Counted from the stretch's first letter, positions 1-8,620 are shown. The stretch: DNA of 64,000 nucleotides from Streptomyces sp. R302 (GCF_012927245.1 NZ_JABBGE010000008.1:62001-126000); one strand, 5' to 3'. A program made the numbers and translations. The notes: generated by a model not told the origin, from the letters alone.

Positions 1-434
1 AACAGCTCGGCCGAGCCGACCTGTGTCGCGTAGTGGGGGCCGAGCCGGCCGAGTCCGAGCTTCACCGCGCCGACGGTGACGTTGAGGAGCAGCAGCGCCG
101 CGCCGAGGGAGAGGAGCGGCCGGAGGGTGTGCTGGCGCCAGGAGCGCCAGCCCAGCCAGGCCGCCACCATCACCGCGGTCGGGCCGCGCTGGCCGAGGAC
201 GACGTAGTAGTCCAGGAAGGCGTGCAGTTCCGGCCACTGCTGGTAGGGACGGAAGAGCATGATCTTCCAGTCGAGGGTCACCAGCCAGGTGGACAGCAGC
301 ACCGCCACCACGACGATCAGATAGAACGCCGACGTCCCGCCGAAGAGGGCGAGACGCGTCCGGGTCATCCGCGGGACCTCTATCTTCGGCGGGACCGGCT
401 CCCGGTCCAGCCGGGCAAAGATGTCGGTACGCAC
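1..434 (-). CDS. PAP2-family membrane phosphatase, N-terminal part
   Basis: Partial gene running off the left edge; only the first 144 codons are present. The protein begins VRTDIFARLDREP and has a membrane segment at about residues 28-45, then a stretch LDYYVVLGQRGPTAVMVAAW and a second hydrophobic block around LRPLLSLGAALLLLNVTVGAV ending in KLGLGRLGPHYATQVGSAELF. I recognise this layout as a Streptomyces PAP2 (type 2 phosphatidic acid/undecaprenyl pyrophosphate phosphatase) protein. The PSGH and second His motifs would lie outside the window, so catalytic competence cannot be checked. I chose the GTG at 434 because it opens the usual hydrophilic N-terminus; the ATG at 368 is 22 codons further in. 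Confidence 0.8.
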   Translation of the reverse strand, partial: MRTDIFARLDREPVPPKIEVPRMTRTRLALFGGTSAFYLIVVVAVLLSTWLVTLDWKIMLFRPYQQWPELHAFLDYYVVLGQRGPTAVMVAAWLGWRSWRQHTLRPLLSLGAALLLLNVTVGAVKLGLGRLGPHYATQVGSAEL

Positions 435-843
435 CCAATCGACGTTACAGGGGGTGAGGAGACGAGCCGGGCGATCCGCTCCCTTCGTGATGACGATGTG
501 ATGTGGAGTAGGTCTCAGCCGCCCGCCTTTTCCGGACTCCCGTCGGAAAATCCGATGACCTTCAGCCCTATTGCCGCCGGGGGTGATTCCGGAAGCCTGT
601 TTGTGTGGCACGGAATTACTTCAAACGCCCGTCCGTGCGGAATTCCGTGCGACGCGCGGGCCGGGCCGAGTGGCGTACGCCACACCGGGAGCGTCGCCGA
701 GGTGAGAGGTGCGCCACCCTCCAGGGGCCCGTCCTCGCGTACGCTGACGGCTCACTCGCCCCTCGTCGCCGCGCCGCCCCACGCACATCAGCCCAGGTCG
801 GCGGCGTCTGCCGAGCGCGAGAGCGTCACTTGGAGGTACGCAC
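435..843. other. Divergent intergenic region between PAP2 and MFS genes
   Basis: This 409-base gap between divergently transcribed genes shows no convincing coding sequence. It is AT-richer than its surroundings around 520-650. It holds two short perfect palindromes, CGGAATTCCG at 638-647 and TGGCGTACGCCA at 671-682; the sequence CACGGAATT also occurs at 610-617. The 671-682 palindrome lies about 160 bases before the MFS start and could be an operator for an unlinked regulator, since no TetR or MarR gene adjoins the pump. The ribosome binding site of the pump (GGAGG) is at the right end. Confidence 0.5.
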
Positions 844-2601
844 ATGTCGCGGACGATCACGGCCCGAGCAGGACGGCGGGCCGCCGCCGGCGGCGGCGCC
901 AACCGCTGGGCCGTCCTCGTCGTCCTCTGCGTCAGCCTCCTCCTGGTGGCCCTGGACGCGACCATCCTCCACGTCGCCGTCCCCTCGCTCACCGAGAACC
1001 TGCGCCCCGGCTCCACCGAGCTGCTCTGGATCGTCGACGCCTACCCCCTGGTCTGCGCCTCGCTGCTGATCCTCTTCGGCACCCTCGGTGACCGGATCGG
1101 CCGGCGCCGGGTGCTGCTCCTCGGGTACGGGCTCTTCGGCCTCGCCTCGGCCGTCGCCGCCCTCGCCACCGAGCCCTGGGTGCTCATCGCGGCCCGCGCC
1201 CTCCTCGGCGTCGGCGGCGCCATGATCATGCCGGCGACGCTCTCCCTCATCCGGACGGTCTTCCCCGACCGGCGCGAGCGCGCCACCGCCATCGGCATCT
1301 GGACGGCGGTCGCCGCGATCGGCGCGGCCACCGGCCCCGTCCTCGGCGGCTTCCTCGTCGAGCACTACTGGTGGGGCTCCGTCTTCCTCATCAACATCCC
1401 GCTGATGGCGCTGATCCTGCCGCTCGCCCGCCGGCTCCTGCCCGAGTCCCGGGGGAGCGCGGAAGGGCCCTGGGACGTCCTCGGCGCGCTGATGGCCGCG
1501 GCGGGCGTGCTCGGCTGCGTCCTCGGCGTGAAGCGGCTCGGCGCGGGCGAGCCGGCGCTCTCCGCGCTCACCGCGGGACCGCTGCTCGCCGGGGCGCTGC
1601 TGCTCGTCCTCTTCGTCCGGCGCCAGCGGCGCAGGCCGCACCCGCTGATCGACATGCGGCTCTTCTCCCGGGCCGCCTTCACCACCTCCGTCGGCTGCAT
1701 CGTCCTCGCCATGCTGGCCCTCGTCGGCCTGGAGCTCATCGCCGTCCAGTACCTCCAGCTGGTCCTCGGACTCACGCCGCTGGAGACCGGGCTGCGGCTC
1801 CTCCCGCTCACCTTCGCCGCCATGGCGGCCGGCGCCACCGGCTCGTACACCCTGCGCCGGATCGGACCCCGGCGGATGGTCGGCTGGGGCTTCCTGCTCA
1901 CCGCGGGGGCGGTGCTGATGCTCACGCTGATGGGCCAGCACGACCGGCCGCTGCTGCTCACCGCCGGCTTCGTCCTGCTCGGCTTCGGCCTCCAGACGAC
2001 CCTCTTCTCGGCGTACGAGTCGATGCTCAGCGAGGCCCCGGCGCGCAGCGCGGGCGGGGCCGCGGCGATCGGCGAGACGTCGTACCAGCTCGGCGCGGGC
2101 ATGGGCATCGCCCTGCTCGGCAGCGTCATGAACGCGGCGTACGCCCCCGGCCTCGCGGACGTCCCCGGGGTGCCGGCGGAGGCGAGCGGCGCGGCGGCGA
2201 ACTCGCTCGGCGAGGCCTACCAGGTGGCCGCGCGGCTCGGCGGCTCGGCCGGCGAGGCCCTGCACACGGCCGCGCGCCACGCCTTCGTCGACGGCCTGCA
2301 CCTCACGCTCTTCGTCAGCGCGGGCCTGCTCCTCGCCGGGGCCGCGATGGCCCTGCGGCTGCCCCGGGTGATGGAGTGCCCGGTGGACGTCGAGGCGGCG
2401 GTCGAGGAGGCCGCGGCGGAAGCGGAGGCGGAGGCCGCGGCGAAGGCGGCGGCCCGGTGCGCGCCCCTGGCGGAGTCCGGGCCCGCGGGCCCGGCGTTGG
2501 TCCCCGGCCAGGCGGTCGGCTCCCCGGCCGACCAGCGCCCGGCCGCGGCGCCCTGTCCCGTCCCGCACCCGGCGTCCGGCGCGTCCACGAGCGGGCACTG
2601 A
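844..2601 (+). CDS. MFS drug-efflux transporter, DHA2 (14-TM) family
   Basis: A 585-residue proton-driven efflux pump of the inner membrane, most like the QacA/SmvA/LmrA branch of the major facilitator superfamily. About 14 hydrophobic segments run from residue 22 to about 510. The family motifs are visible: motif A GTLGDRIGRRR near residue 79, LDATILHVAVPSL in the first helix, and motif C GPVLGGF near residue 160. The C-terminus carries a long alanine/glutamate-rich tail (VDVEAAVEEAAAEAEAEAAAKAAA) and then a proline-rich end, absent in short homologues. The ATG follows GGAGG at good spacing. No regulator gene adjoins it. Substrates cannot be told from sequence; quaternary ammonium compounds, dyes or antibiotics are usual for the family. 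Confidence 0.92.
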   Translation: MSRTITARAGRRAAAGGGANRWAVLVVLCVSLLLVALDATILHVAVPSLTENLRPGSTELLWIVDAYPLVCASLLILFGTLGDRIGRRRVLLLGYGLFGLASAVAALATEPWVLIAARALLGVGGAMIMPATLSLIRTVFPDRRERATAIGIWTAVAAIGAATGPVLGGFLVEHYWWGSVFLINIPLMALILPLARRLLPESRGSAEGPWDVLGALMAAAGVLGCVLGVKRLGAGEPALSALTAGPLLAGALLLVLFVRRQRRRPHPLIDMRLFSRAAFTTSVGCIVLAMLALVGLELIAVQYLQLVLGLTPLETGLRLLPLTFAAMAAGATGSYTLRRIGPRRMVGWGFLLTAGAVLMLTLMGQHDRPLLLTAGFVLLGFGLQTTLFSAYESMLSEAPARSAGGAAAIGETSYQLGAGMGIALLGSVMNAAYAPGLADVPGVPAEASGAAANSLGEAYQVAARLGGSAGEALHTAARHAFVDGLHLTLFVSAGLLLAGAAMALRLPRVMECPVDVEAAVEEAAAEAEAEAAAKAAARCAPLAESGPAGPALVPGQAVGSPADQRPAAAPCPVPHPASGASTSGH

Positions 2602-2624
2602 GGGCGCCGGTCCCGGACATGTGG

Positions 2625-2656
2625 CCGGCCCGGTCCGCTGAGCGGGTCCGGGCCGG
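2625..2656. terminator. Bidirectional hairpin terminator
   Basis: Arms CCGGCCCGG and CCGGGCCGG flank a second short stem CCGC/GCGG with a small bulge. It sits between the convergent MFS and sflA genes and probably ends both transcripts. There is no T-run, as is common in Streptomyces. Confidence 0.6.
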
Positions 2657-2717
2657 AGGGCGTCGGTCGGGGCGGGGCAGGGCGGGGAGCTGCGGGCGGG
2701 TCAGCTCCGGCCGCGGG

Positions 2718-3149
2718 TCAGCTCTGGTTGAAGAAACCGTCCTGCTGACGGCGGCCGGACTCGCTGACGATCTCGGTGTCGGCGGGGGTCAGCAGGAAGA
2801 CCCGGGTCGCGACGCGCTCGATCGAGCCGCGCAGCCCGAAGGCGAGGCCGGCGGTGAAGTCGACGACCCGCTTGGCGTCGTTCGGCTCCATGGCGGTCAG
2901 GTTCACGATCACCGGCACGCCGTCCCGGAAGAGCTCGCCGATGGCCCGGGCGTCCCGGAAGCTGTCGGGCGAGACGGTGGCGATCCGGCGGCCCCGGTCC
3001 TCGGCGGTGTCCGAGGCGACCCGGACCCGGGGGTCCGTCACCCAGGCGTCGCCGCTCTCGGCACCGTCGGCGTACTCGTCGTCGTAGTAACGCTCGTCGT
3101 TGTCCTCGACGAGTCCCAGCCAGGCACTCGCCTTGCGCACCGATCCCAT
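2718..3149 (-). CDS. sflA: SepF-like cell-division protein (SflA type)
   Basis: A 143-residue SepF-family protein. SepF proteins bind FtsZ and membranes at the division septum. Streptomyces carry SepF in the dcw cluster plus two shorter paralogues, SflA and SflB, reported to prevent ectopic FtsZ and DynB localisation during sporulation. The N-terminus MGSVRKASAWLGLVED is a short amphipathic membrane anchor of the SepF kind, followed by an acidic tyrosine-rich linker (YYDDEYADGAESGD). The SepF core is at about residues 55-130, including IATVSPDSFRDARAIGELFRDGVPVIVNLT and AKRVVDFTAGLAFGLRGSIERV. The gene is not next to ftsZ, which rules out the main sepF. I assign sflA rather than sflB from its neighbourhood near dnaE2, which matches my memory of SCO1749. 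A strong AAAGGAGG precedes the ATG. Confidence 0.85.
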   Translation of the reverse strand: MGSVRKASAWLGLVEDNDERYYDDEYADGAESGDAWVTDPRVRVASDTAEDRGRRIATVSPDSFRDARAIGELFRDGVPVIVNLTAMEPNDAKRVVDFTAGLAFGLRGSIERVATRVFLLTPADTEIVSESGRRQQDGFFNQS

Positions 3150-3452
3150 GGACGCCTCCTTTCACGCGGTCACTGCGGTCACTTGTGGTTCCGCAATCCC
3201 TATCGTCGTCCATGATGCGGATCGCGCGCCAAGTGGATAGGCGCCGCGCAGGGGATTCGTGACGGTACTGGTGCAGAATGTGAGGCCCGAAATCTGGCGA
3301 TTCGTCAGGAAACTTGGGGTATGCGGGGCCTGACGGAGGGCCATGCTGCTGAAAATATGAAAGTCGGTCCGGAAGGGTGACGTCGGGCGCGTACGGGTGA
3401 ACGCACCCCTCGCTACGATGCCGCGACACGCTCTCGCACCGCACCACGGGGG
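3150..3452. promoter_or_regulatory. Divergent promoter region of sflA and the DUF5685 gene
   Basis: About 300 bases without coding signal, AT-richer in the middle (3240-3370). Just upstream of the sflA ribosome binding site is a perfect tandem 9-mer, GCGGTCACT twice, at 3166-3183. This is a candidate regulator site for the sporulation-linked sflA. I do not see a clear consensus sigma site. Confidence 0.45.
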
Positions 3453-4760
3453 ATGGAATTGTTCGGCATAGTCCGACCCTGCACGCACCGGCTCACCGAT
3501 CATCTGAAGACCCAGTGGATGGCCCACCTCTGCGGCCTGTGCCTGGCCCTGCGCGCCGACCACGGCCAGTTCGCCCGGGTCGTCACCAACTACGACGGGC
3601 TCATCGTCTCGGTTCTGACGGAGGCTCAGACCGGCGTCACCGACTCCGGCCGCCGCACCGCGGGACCCTGCCCGCTGCGCGCCATGCGCACCGCGCCGGT
3701 CGCGCGCGGCGAGGGCGCCAGGCTCGCCGCCGCCGTCTCGCTCGTCCTCGCCTCGGCCAAGGTCCGCGACCACGTCGCCGACCGGGACGGCCTCCTCGCC
3801 CGCCGCCCGGTCGCCGCCGCGGCCCGCCGGGTCGCCCGCTCCTGGGACAGGGCCGGCGCCCGCGCGGGCACCGCTGTCGGCTTCGACACCGCCGTCCTCG
3901 TCGACGCCGTGGACCGCCAGACCGGGATCGAGGCCCTCGCCGGGCCCGGCACCCCGCTCCTCGTCGTCACCGAACCCACCGAGACCGCCACCGCCGCCGC
4001 CTTCGCGCACACCGCGCTCCTCGCCGGCCGGCCCGCGAACGCCGAACCGCTCGCCGAGGCCGGCCGCCTCTTCGGCCGCCTCGCCCACCTTCTCGACGCC
4101 GTCGAGGACCAGGCCGCCGACGCCGAGGCGGGCGCCTGGAACCCGCTCACCGCCACCGGCACCTCCCGCGAGGAGGCCCGCCGGCTCGCCGACGACGCCC
4201 TGCACGGCATCCGGCTGGCCCTCGAGGACGCCGAGTTCGCCGACGGCAAGCTCGTCCACCGGCTCCTCGCGCACGAACTGCGCGTCTCGGTCGACCGCGC
4301 CTTCGGCACCACCACCTGCTCCCACGCCGCCGGCGGCGCCCCCGCGCACGCCCACGGCCAGGTCCCCGGCAACCCGTACGCCCCCAACGGGCCGGTCCCC
4401 GGCAACCCTTACGCGCCCGGCCCCGGCGGGCCCGCCGGCCCGGGCGGCCCCTGGAACCCCGGCCCGGGCGGCGGCGGAGGCGGCTTCGGCCCCCTCCCGC
4501 CCGGCCCGCCGCGCCGCAACCGGCGCGGCCTGATCGCCGGTTGCGCGGTCTGGGCCGGCCTCGCCTGCACCTGCCAGATGTGCTGCGGCAGCTACGAGGA
4601 CCCGTGGAGCCGGGAGCGCAAGGACGGCCTCTGCCAGCAGTGCGACTGCGGCAACTGCTGCGACGGCTGTGACTGCTGCTCCAACTGCTGCTCCTGCGGC
4701 GGCGAGGACGGCGGTGGCTGCTGCGACGGCTGCGACTGCAACTGCGACTGCGGCTGCTGA
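3453..4760 (+). CDS. DUF5685-family protein with cysteine-rich C-terminus
   Basis: A 435-residue protein of unknown function that I recognise as a DUF5685-type Streptomyces protein. The N-terminal part (MELFGIVRPCTHRL, then QWMAHLCGLCLALR) has paired cysteines near residues 10, 27 and 30 and is mostly alpha-helical to about residue 285. A proline/glycine linker with a repeated VPGNPYAP motif follows. The last 70 or so residues hold 23 cysteines in patterns such as CDCGNCC, CDCCSNCCSC and CDCNCDCGC. Such a tail suggests metal binding (metallothionein-like) or extensive disulphides. No signal peptide is evident. Nothing in the neighbours fixes a role; sflA is divergent and the FAD protein lies 96 bases downstream. 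Confidence 0.85.
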   Translation: MELFGIVRPCTHRLTDHLKTQWMAHLCGLCLALRADHGQFARVVTNYDGLIVSVLTEAQTGVTDSGRRTAGPCPLRAMRTAPVARGEGARLAAAVSLVLASAKVRDHVADRDGLLARRPVAAAARRVARSWDRAGARAGTAVGFDTAVLVDAVDRQTGIEALAGPGTPLLVVTEPTETATAAAFAHTALLAGRPANAEPLAEAGRLFGRLAHLLDAVEDQAADAEAGAWNPLTATGTSREEARRLADDALHGIRLALEDAEFADGKLVHRLLAHELRVSVDRAFGTTTCSHAAGGAPAHAHGQVPGNPYAPNGPVPGNPYAPGPGGPAGPGGPWNPGPGGGGGGFGPLPPGPPRRNRRGLIAGCAVWAGLACTCQMCCGSYEDPWSRERKDGLCQQCDCGNCCDGCDCCSNCCSCGGEDGGGCCDGCDCNCDCGC

Positions 4761-4856
4761 ACCGGGGCCACCGGGGGAAGGGACGCGTACGCTCCAGGAC
4801 CGTACGTCCCCGGCCCCGCCCCGGCAGCCCTCGTCCCCGGCCGTCATGGAGCCCGT

Positions 4857-6668
4857 ATGACCTCCTCCCTGGTGATCGTCGGTGCCGGGCCGCGCGGCAC
4901 CGGCTTCCTGGAGCGGCTCGCCGCCGCCGTGCCCGGGTGGTACGGCGGGCGGCCGCTCGACGTGCACCTCGTCGACCCGCACCCGCCGGGGCCCGGCCGG
5001 ATCTGGCGCACCGCGCAGTCCCCGCTGCTCCTGATGAACTCCCGGGCCGGAGACGTCACCGTCTTCACCGACGACACCGTCCGCCTCCAAGGGCCGGTAC
5101 GCCCCGGGCCCACGCTCGCCGACTGGGCCGGGACCGACGGCCGCCGCTTCGCCGCCCGCACCGAACTCGGCGCCTATCTGGGCTGGGCGTACGCGCGGGC
5201 CAAGGAGGCGCTGCCCGCCACGGTCACCCTCCACGAGCACCGCACCACCGCCCTGCGGGTCGAAGGACCGCGCGAAGGCCCCCAGCGCGTCCGGCTCGCC
5301 GGGCGCGCCGAGCCCCTCCGCGCCGACGTCGTCGTCCTCGCCCTCGGCCACCTCGACGCCGAACCCGACGCGGAACAAAGGGAACTGGCCGCCTTCGCCG
5401 CCCGCCACGGCCTCCTCCACCTGCCGCCGGGACACACCGCCGACCTCGACCTCTCCGTCCTCCCGGCCGGCGAACCCGTCCTCGTCCGGGGCCTCGGCCT
5501 CGCCTTCGTCGACCTGATGGTGCTGCTCACCGAGGGACGCGGCGGCCGGTACGAGGAGGCCGGGGACGCGCTCGTGTACGTGCCCTCGGGGCGGGAGCCG
5601 GTGCTGTACGCGGGCTCCCGCCGGGGCGTCCCGTACCACGCCAAGCTCGGCTACGTCCTCGACGGCGAACGGCCCCCGCTGCCCCGCCACTTCGGTCCCG
5701 ACCGGGTCGACGCCCTGCTCGCCGCGGACCGGCCGCTCGACTTCCGGCGCGAGGTCTGGCCGCACATCGCCCGGGAGCTCGGCTGGGCCCACTACCACCG
5801 CCTCTTCGCCGCCCACCCGGAGCGCACCGCCGCCCCCTGGGCCGCGTTCGACGCCCGCTGGGCCGCCGCCGCGCCGGACGATCCCGGCCTCGCCGCCTTC
5901 GTCGCCGCCGCCGTCCCCGACCCCGCCGACCGCTTCGACCCCGAGGCCCTCGACTACCCCCTCGCCGGGCTGCGCGCCCCGAGCGCCGAGGCGCTCCAGG
6001 AGGAGCTGCGCCACCACGTCACCGCCGGTCTGACGCGCCGCCACGACCCCGCCCACAGCGCCGACGCGGCCCTCGTCGCCGCCCTCGACTCCGTCTACCG
6101 GCAGCTCGCCCGGCTCGCCCACCGGACCGACACCGGCGCCTGGTGGCACGGCTTCTACAGCCACCTCGGCTCCGGCCCGCCCGCGTCCCGGCTGCGCCGG
6201 CTGCTCGCCCTCTCCGAGGCCGGCGTCGTCCGCTTCCTCGGCCCCCGCCTCACCGTCGCGGCCGACGGCCGGCGCGGCGTCTTCCGGGCCTCCTCGCCGG
6301 CCGTGCCCGGGACGGTCACCGAGGCCCGCGCCCTCGTCGAGGCCCGGCTGCACGCCGCCACCGTCACCGGCACCGCCGGCCCGCTGCTGCGCGGCCTGTA
6401 CGAGGACGGCGCCCTGGCCACCCCCGGCGGGCTGCTCGCCGTGGACCCCGCCGACGGGCGGATCGTCCAGCGGGACGGCCGCCCGCACCCGCGCCGGATC
6501 GCCCTCGGCCCGTACACCACGGCCGGGGTGGGCGGCGGCTTCGCCCGGCCCCGGTCCGGCGGGCCCGCCTTCGCGCAGAACGACGCCGCCGCCCTGGCTG
6601 CCCTCGCCCTGCTGCGGGGGTCGCACCCCGGGCATCCGGCGCCGGTGTGGAAGGGTGGAACACCATGA
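4857..6668 (+). CDS. FAD/NAD(P)-binding protein (HI0933/NAD_binding_9-like)
   Basis: A 603-residue cytoplasmic flavoprotein-like protein. The N-terminus SLVIVGAGPRGTGFLERL is a GxGxxG-type Rossmann dinucleotide fold, and VVVLALGHLDAEPDAEQ is the second conserved strand typical of FAD/NAD(P)-binding proteins of the PF13454 class. The middle (about 170-330) includes VRGLGLAFVDLMVLLTEGRGG and a tyrosine-rich segment. These proteins are often found with peptide or siderophore genes, but none is nearby, so the substrate is unknown. It overlaps the next gene by ATGA at 6665-6668, indicating translational coupling with the DUF1684 protein. The ATG at 4857 lies 96 bases after the DUF5685 gene. Confidence 0.85.
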   Translation: MTSSLVIVGAGPRGTGFLERLAAAVPGWYGGRPLDVHLVDPHPPGPGRIWRTAQSPLLLMNSRAGDVTVFTDDTVRLQGPVRPGPTLADWAGTDGRRFAARTELGAYLGWAYARAKEALPATVTLHEHRTTALRVEGPREGPQRVRLAGRAEPLRADVVVLALGHLDAEPDAEQRELAAFAARHGLLHLPPGHTADLDLSVLPAGEPVLVRGLGLAFVDLMVLLTEGRGGRYEEAGDALVYVPSGREPVLYAGSRRGVPYHAKLGYVLDGERPPLPRHFGPDRVDALLAADRPLDFRREVWPHIARELGWAHYHRLFAAHPERTAAPWAAFDARWAAAAPDDPGLAAFVAAAVPDPADRFDPEALDYPLAGLRAPSAEALQEELRHHVTAGLTRRHDPAHSADAALVAALDSVYRQLARLAHRTDTGAWWHGFYSHLGSGPPASRLRRLLALSEAGVVRFLGPRLTVAADGRRGVFRASSPAVPGTVTEARALVEARLHAATVTGTAGPLLRGLYEDGALATPGGLLAVDPADGRIVQRDGRPHPRRIALGPYTTAGVGGGFARPRSGGPAFAQNDAAALAALALLRGSHPGHPAPVWKGGTP

Positions 6669-7477
6669 GCGACACCACGAGCAGCACCGAGACCACCGAC
6701 GCGGCGGGGGAGTGGCGGGACTGGCACGAGCGGCGCGAGGCGGCGGTGGCCTCCTCGTACGGGCCGCTCTCCCTCACCGGCACCCACTGGCTCGCGGACT
6801 TCCCCGACGGCCGGCTGCCGGACCTGCCGGGGGAGTGGCGGGAGGACGGCGACGAGGTCGTCCTGACGGCGGACGCCGGGGACGGGCTCACCGTCGACGG
6901 CGAGCCCTTCGCCGGCACCGTCCGACTCACCGCCGACCACGCGCCGGTCCACGAGTCCCGGGTCGAGTCGGCCGGCCGCCGGATCATGGTGATGCGCCGC
7001 GAAGGCCTGTGGGCGGTACGGGACTTCGATCCCGGCTCGGCGGCTCGCCGGGCCTTCCGGGGCATCGAGGCCACGCCGTACGACCCGCGCTGGGTGGTGC
7101 CGGGGGTCTACCGGCCGTACGAGGAGGAGCGCAGCGTCCGGGTGGAGAACGCGGACGGCAGGGAGCGCGGGCTCGGGCTCTCCGGCGAGGTCGTCTTCGA
7201 GCTCGACGGGCGGGTGCACGCGCTCCAGGCGGCGGTGGAGGAGGACGGCTCGCTCTGGGCGGTCTTCGCGGACGCCACCAGCGGGCGGTCCACCTTCCGT
7301 TTCCGCTTCCTGCGACCGGCGGCGCCGGACGAGGACGGCGCGGTGACGGTGGACCTCAACCGCGCGCTGCTGCCGCCGTGCGCCTTCGTGGACCACTTCA
7401 TCTGCCCCTTCCCGCCGCCGGGGAACACCCTCGACGTGGCGGTGGAGGCGGGGGAGCGGCGGGTGCTGACGGGCTGA
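6665..7477 (+). CDS. DUF1684 domain protein
   Basis: A 270-residue cytoplasmic protein of the DUF1684 family. The N-terminal WHERREAAVASSYGPLSLTGTHWL and the C-terminal AVTVDLNRALLPPCAFVDHFICPFPPPGNTL are the family's hallmark blocks. The conserved Asn-Arg-Ala-x-x-Pro-Pro-Cys-Ala-Phe segment suggests an enzyme or ligand-binding role, but no reaction is established to my knowledge. Translation is coupled to the FAD protein through ATGA, so the two probably act together. The start is fixed by that overlap. The gene is followed by the GGATCC-rich repeat patch. Confidence 0.88.
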   Translation: MSDTTSSTETTDAAGEWRDWHERREAAVASSYGPLSLTGTHWLADFPDGRLPDLPGEWREDGDEVVLTADAGDGLTVDGEPFAGTVRLTADHAPVHESRVESAGRRIMVMRREGLWAVRDFDPGSAARRAFRGIEATPYDPRWVVPGVYRPYEEERSVRVENADGRERGLGLSGEVVFELDGRVHALQAAVEEDGSLWAVFADATSGRSTFRFRFLRPAAPDEDGAVTVDLNRALLPPCAFVDHFICPFPPPGNTLDVAVEAGERRVLTG

Positions 7478-7484
7478 CGGGCGG

Positions 7485-7575
7485 GGATCCAGGATCCTGG
7501 ATCCCGAGTCTTGAATCCTGGATCCAATGTCCTGGATCCAATGTCCGTGATCCAGGATCCGTGATCCAGGATCCA
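7485..7575. repeat. Palindromic GGATCC-based 14-bp repeat cluster
   Basis: The patch starts with the 20-bp perfect palindrome GGATCCAGGATCCTGGATCC at 7485-7504. Two head-to-tail copies of CCTGGATCCAATGT follow (7517-7544), then two copies of the roughly inverted unit CCGTGATCCAGGAT (7545-7572). It sits just downstream of the DUF1684 stop and about 180 bases before the protease start. It can form several alternative hairpins and could terminate the upstream operon, but its regularity is unusual for a terminator. Confidence 0.85.
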
Positions 7576-7758
7576 GATGAAGGTTGCCCCCCACCGGTGC
7601 GGCGGGGCACCCGCGCGTGCGGCGGTCTTGTGCGTCACCCCAGGAGACGGCACCATCACTGGCGGTGGATGTCAGGAACACGTCACCTGATGTCGCCTCA
7701 CGGGCCTCTCACCCCCCAGGCCCCCCTCCGCTTTTCCCAGAAGGATGTGAGGAGCACA

Positions 7759-8613
7759 GTGAGGATCAAGCGCACCCGTCTGCTCGCCGTCGCCGCCGGA
7801 CTCGCGGCCGTCACCGCCCTCGGGCTGCCCGGGGCCCAGGCCGCACCCGCCCCCGGCCCGGCCTCCGCCGCCCAGTTGGCCCGCGCCGGGTCGGCGGTCG
7901 ACGCCGCCGGGGTCGGCGGCATCGCCTGGTACGTGGACAAGGCCGCCGGCCGGGTCGTCGTCACCGCCGACTCGACCGTCTCCGAGGCGGAGCTCGCGAA
8001 GGTCCGCTCGGCGGCCGGTGCCGACTCCGGAGCCCTGCGCGTCCAGCGCGCCCCCGGCGTCTTCAAGCCCCTCCTCGGCGCAGGCGACGCCATCTACGGC
8101 AACGGATACCGCTGTTCGCTCGGCTTCAACGTGCGCAGCGGCTCCACGTACTACTTCCTCACCGCGGGCCACTGCGGCGACGTGGTGAACACCTGGTACG
8201 CCAACTCCGCCCAGTCCACGCTGATCGGCGCCACCGTCGGCTCCAGCTTCCCGGGCAACGACTACGCCCTGGTCCGCTACGACAACACCTCGCTCGCGCA
8301 CACGGGCGGCTTCACCGCGGCCGACGCCTACGTCGGCGAGTCCGTCAAGCGGTCCGGATCCACCACCGGCACCCGCAGCGGCACGGTGACCGGTCTCAAC
8401 GCCACCGTGCACTACTCCGGCGGCGGCACCGTGCGCGGCATGATCCAGACGAACGTCTGCGCCGAGCCCGGCGACTCGGGCGGCGCGCTGTACGACGGGA
8501 CCAAGGCGCTCGGCCTCACCTCCGGCGGCAGCGGCAACTGCTCGGTCGGCGGCACCACCTTCTACCAGCCGGTGTCGGAGGCCCTGGCCAAGTACAAGGT
8601 CAGCCTCTACTGA
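7759..8613 (+). CDS. Secreted S1-family serine protease (streptogrisin-like)
   Basis: A 284-residue chymotrypsin-fold extracellular endopeptidase with a Sec signal peptide (basic RIKRTR, hydrophobic core, ending near PGAQA). A propeptide covers about residues 30-105. The mature domain starts near AIYGNGYRCSLGF. The triad is visible as TAGHCG (His), NDYALVRYD (Asp) and GDSGGA (Ser), with paired cysteines around the His (CSLGF...HCG) and the Ser (CAEPGDSGG...GNCS) as in streptogrisins. I chose the GTG at 7759 because GGAG lies 4 bases upstream; the GTG at 7747 has no properly spaced site. It has its own promoter region and a strong terminator at 8621. Likely a nutrient-scavenging protease made late in growth. 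Confidence 0.93.
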   Translation: MRIKRTRLLAVAAGLAAVTALGLPGAQAAPAPGPASAAQLARAGSAVDAAGVGGIAWYVDKAAGRVVVTADSTVSEAELAKVRSAAGADSGALRVQRAPGVFKPLLGAGDAIYGNGYRCSLGFNVRSGSTYYFLTAGHCGDVVNTWYANSAQSTLIGATVGSSFPGNDYALVRYDNTSLAHTGGFTAADAYVGESVKRSGSTTGTRSGTVTGLNATVHYSGGGTVRGMIQTNVCAEPGDSGGALYDGTKALGLTSGGSGNCSVGGTTFYQPVSEALAKYKVSLY

Positions 8614-8620
8614 GTGGAGC

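Noticed and set aside
826..2598. A 590-codon minus-strand frame opposite the MFS transporter
   Set aside because: The product is Arg/Glu/Gly-rich with no domain, while the plus strand encodes an obvious 14-helix transporter.
3162..6635. A 1157-codon minus-strand open frame opposite the DUF5685 and FAD-protein genes
   Set aside because: Its product is low-complexity Gly/Glu/Val/Ala sequence with no domain, expected from the frame opposite GC-rich Streptomyces genes; the plus-strand genes have clear families and starts.
7485..7575. A CRISPR array
   Set aside because: Units are only 14 bp, adjacent without unique spacers, and there are no cas genes. It is a palindromic repeat cluster.
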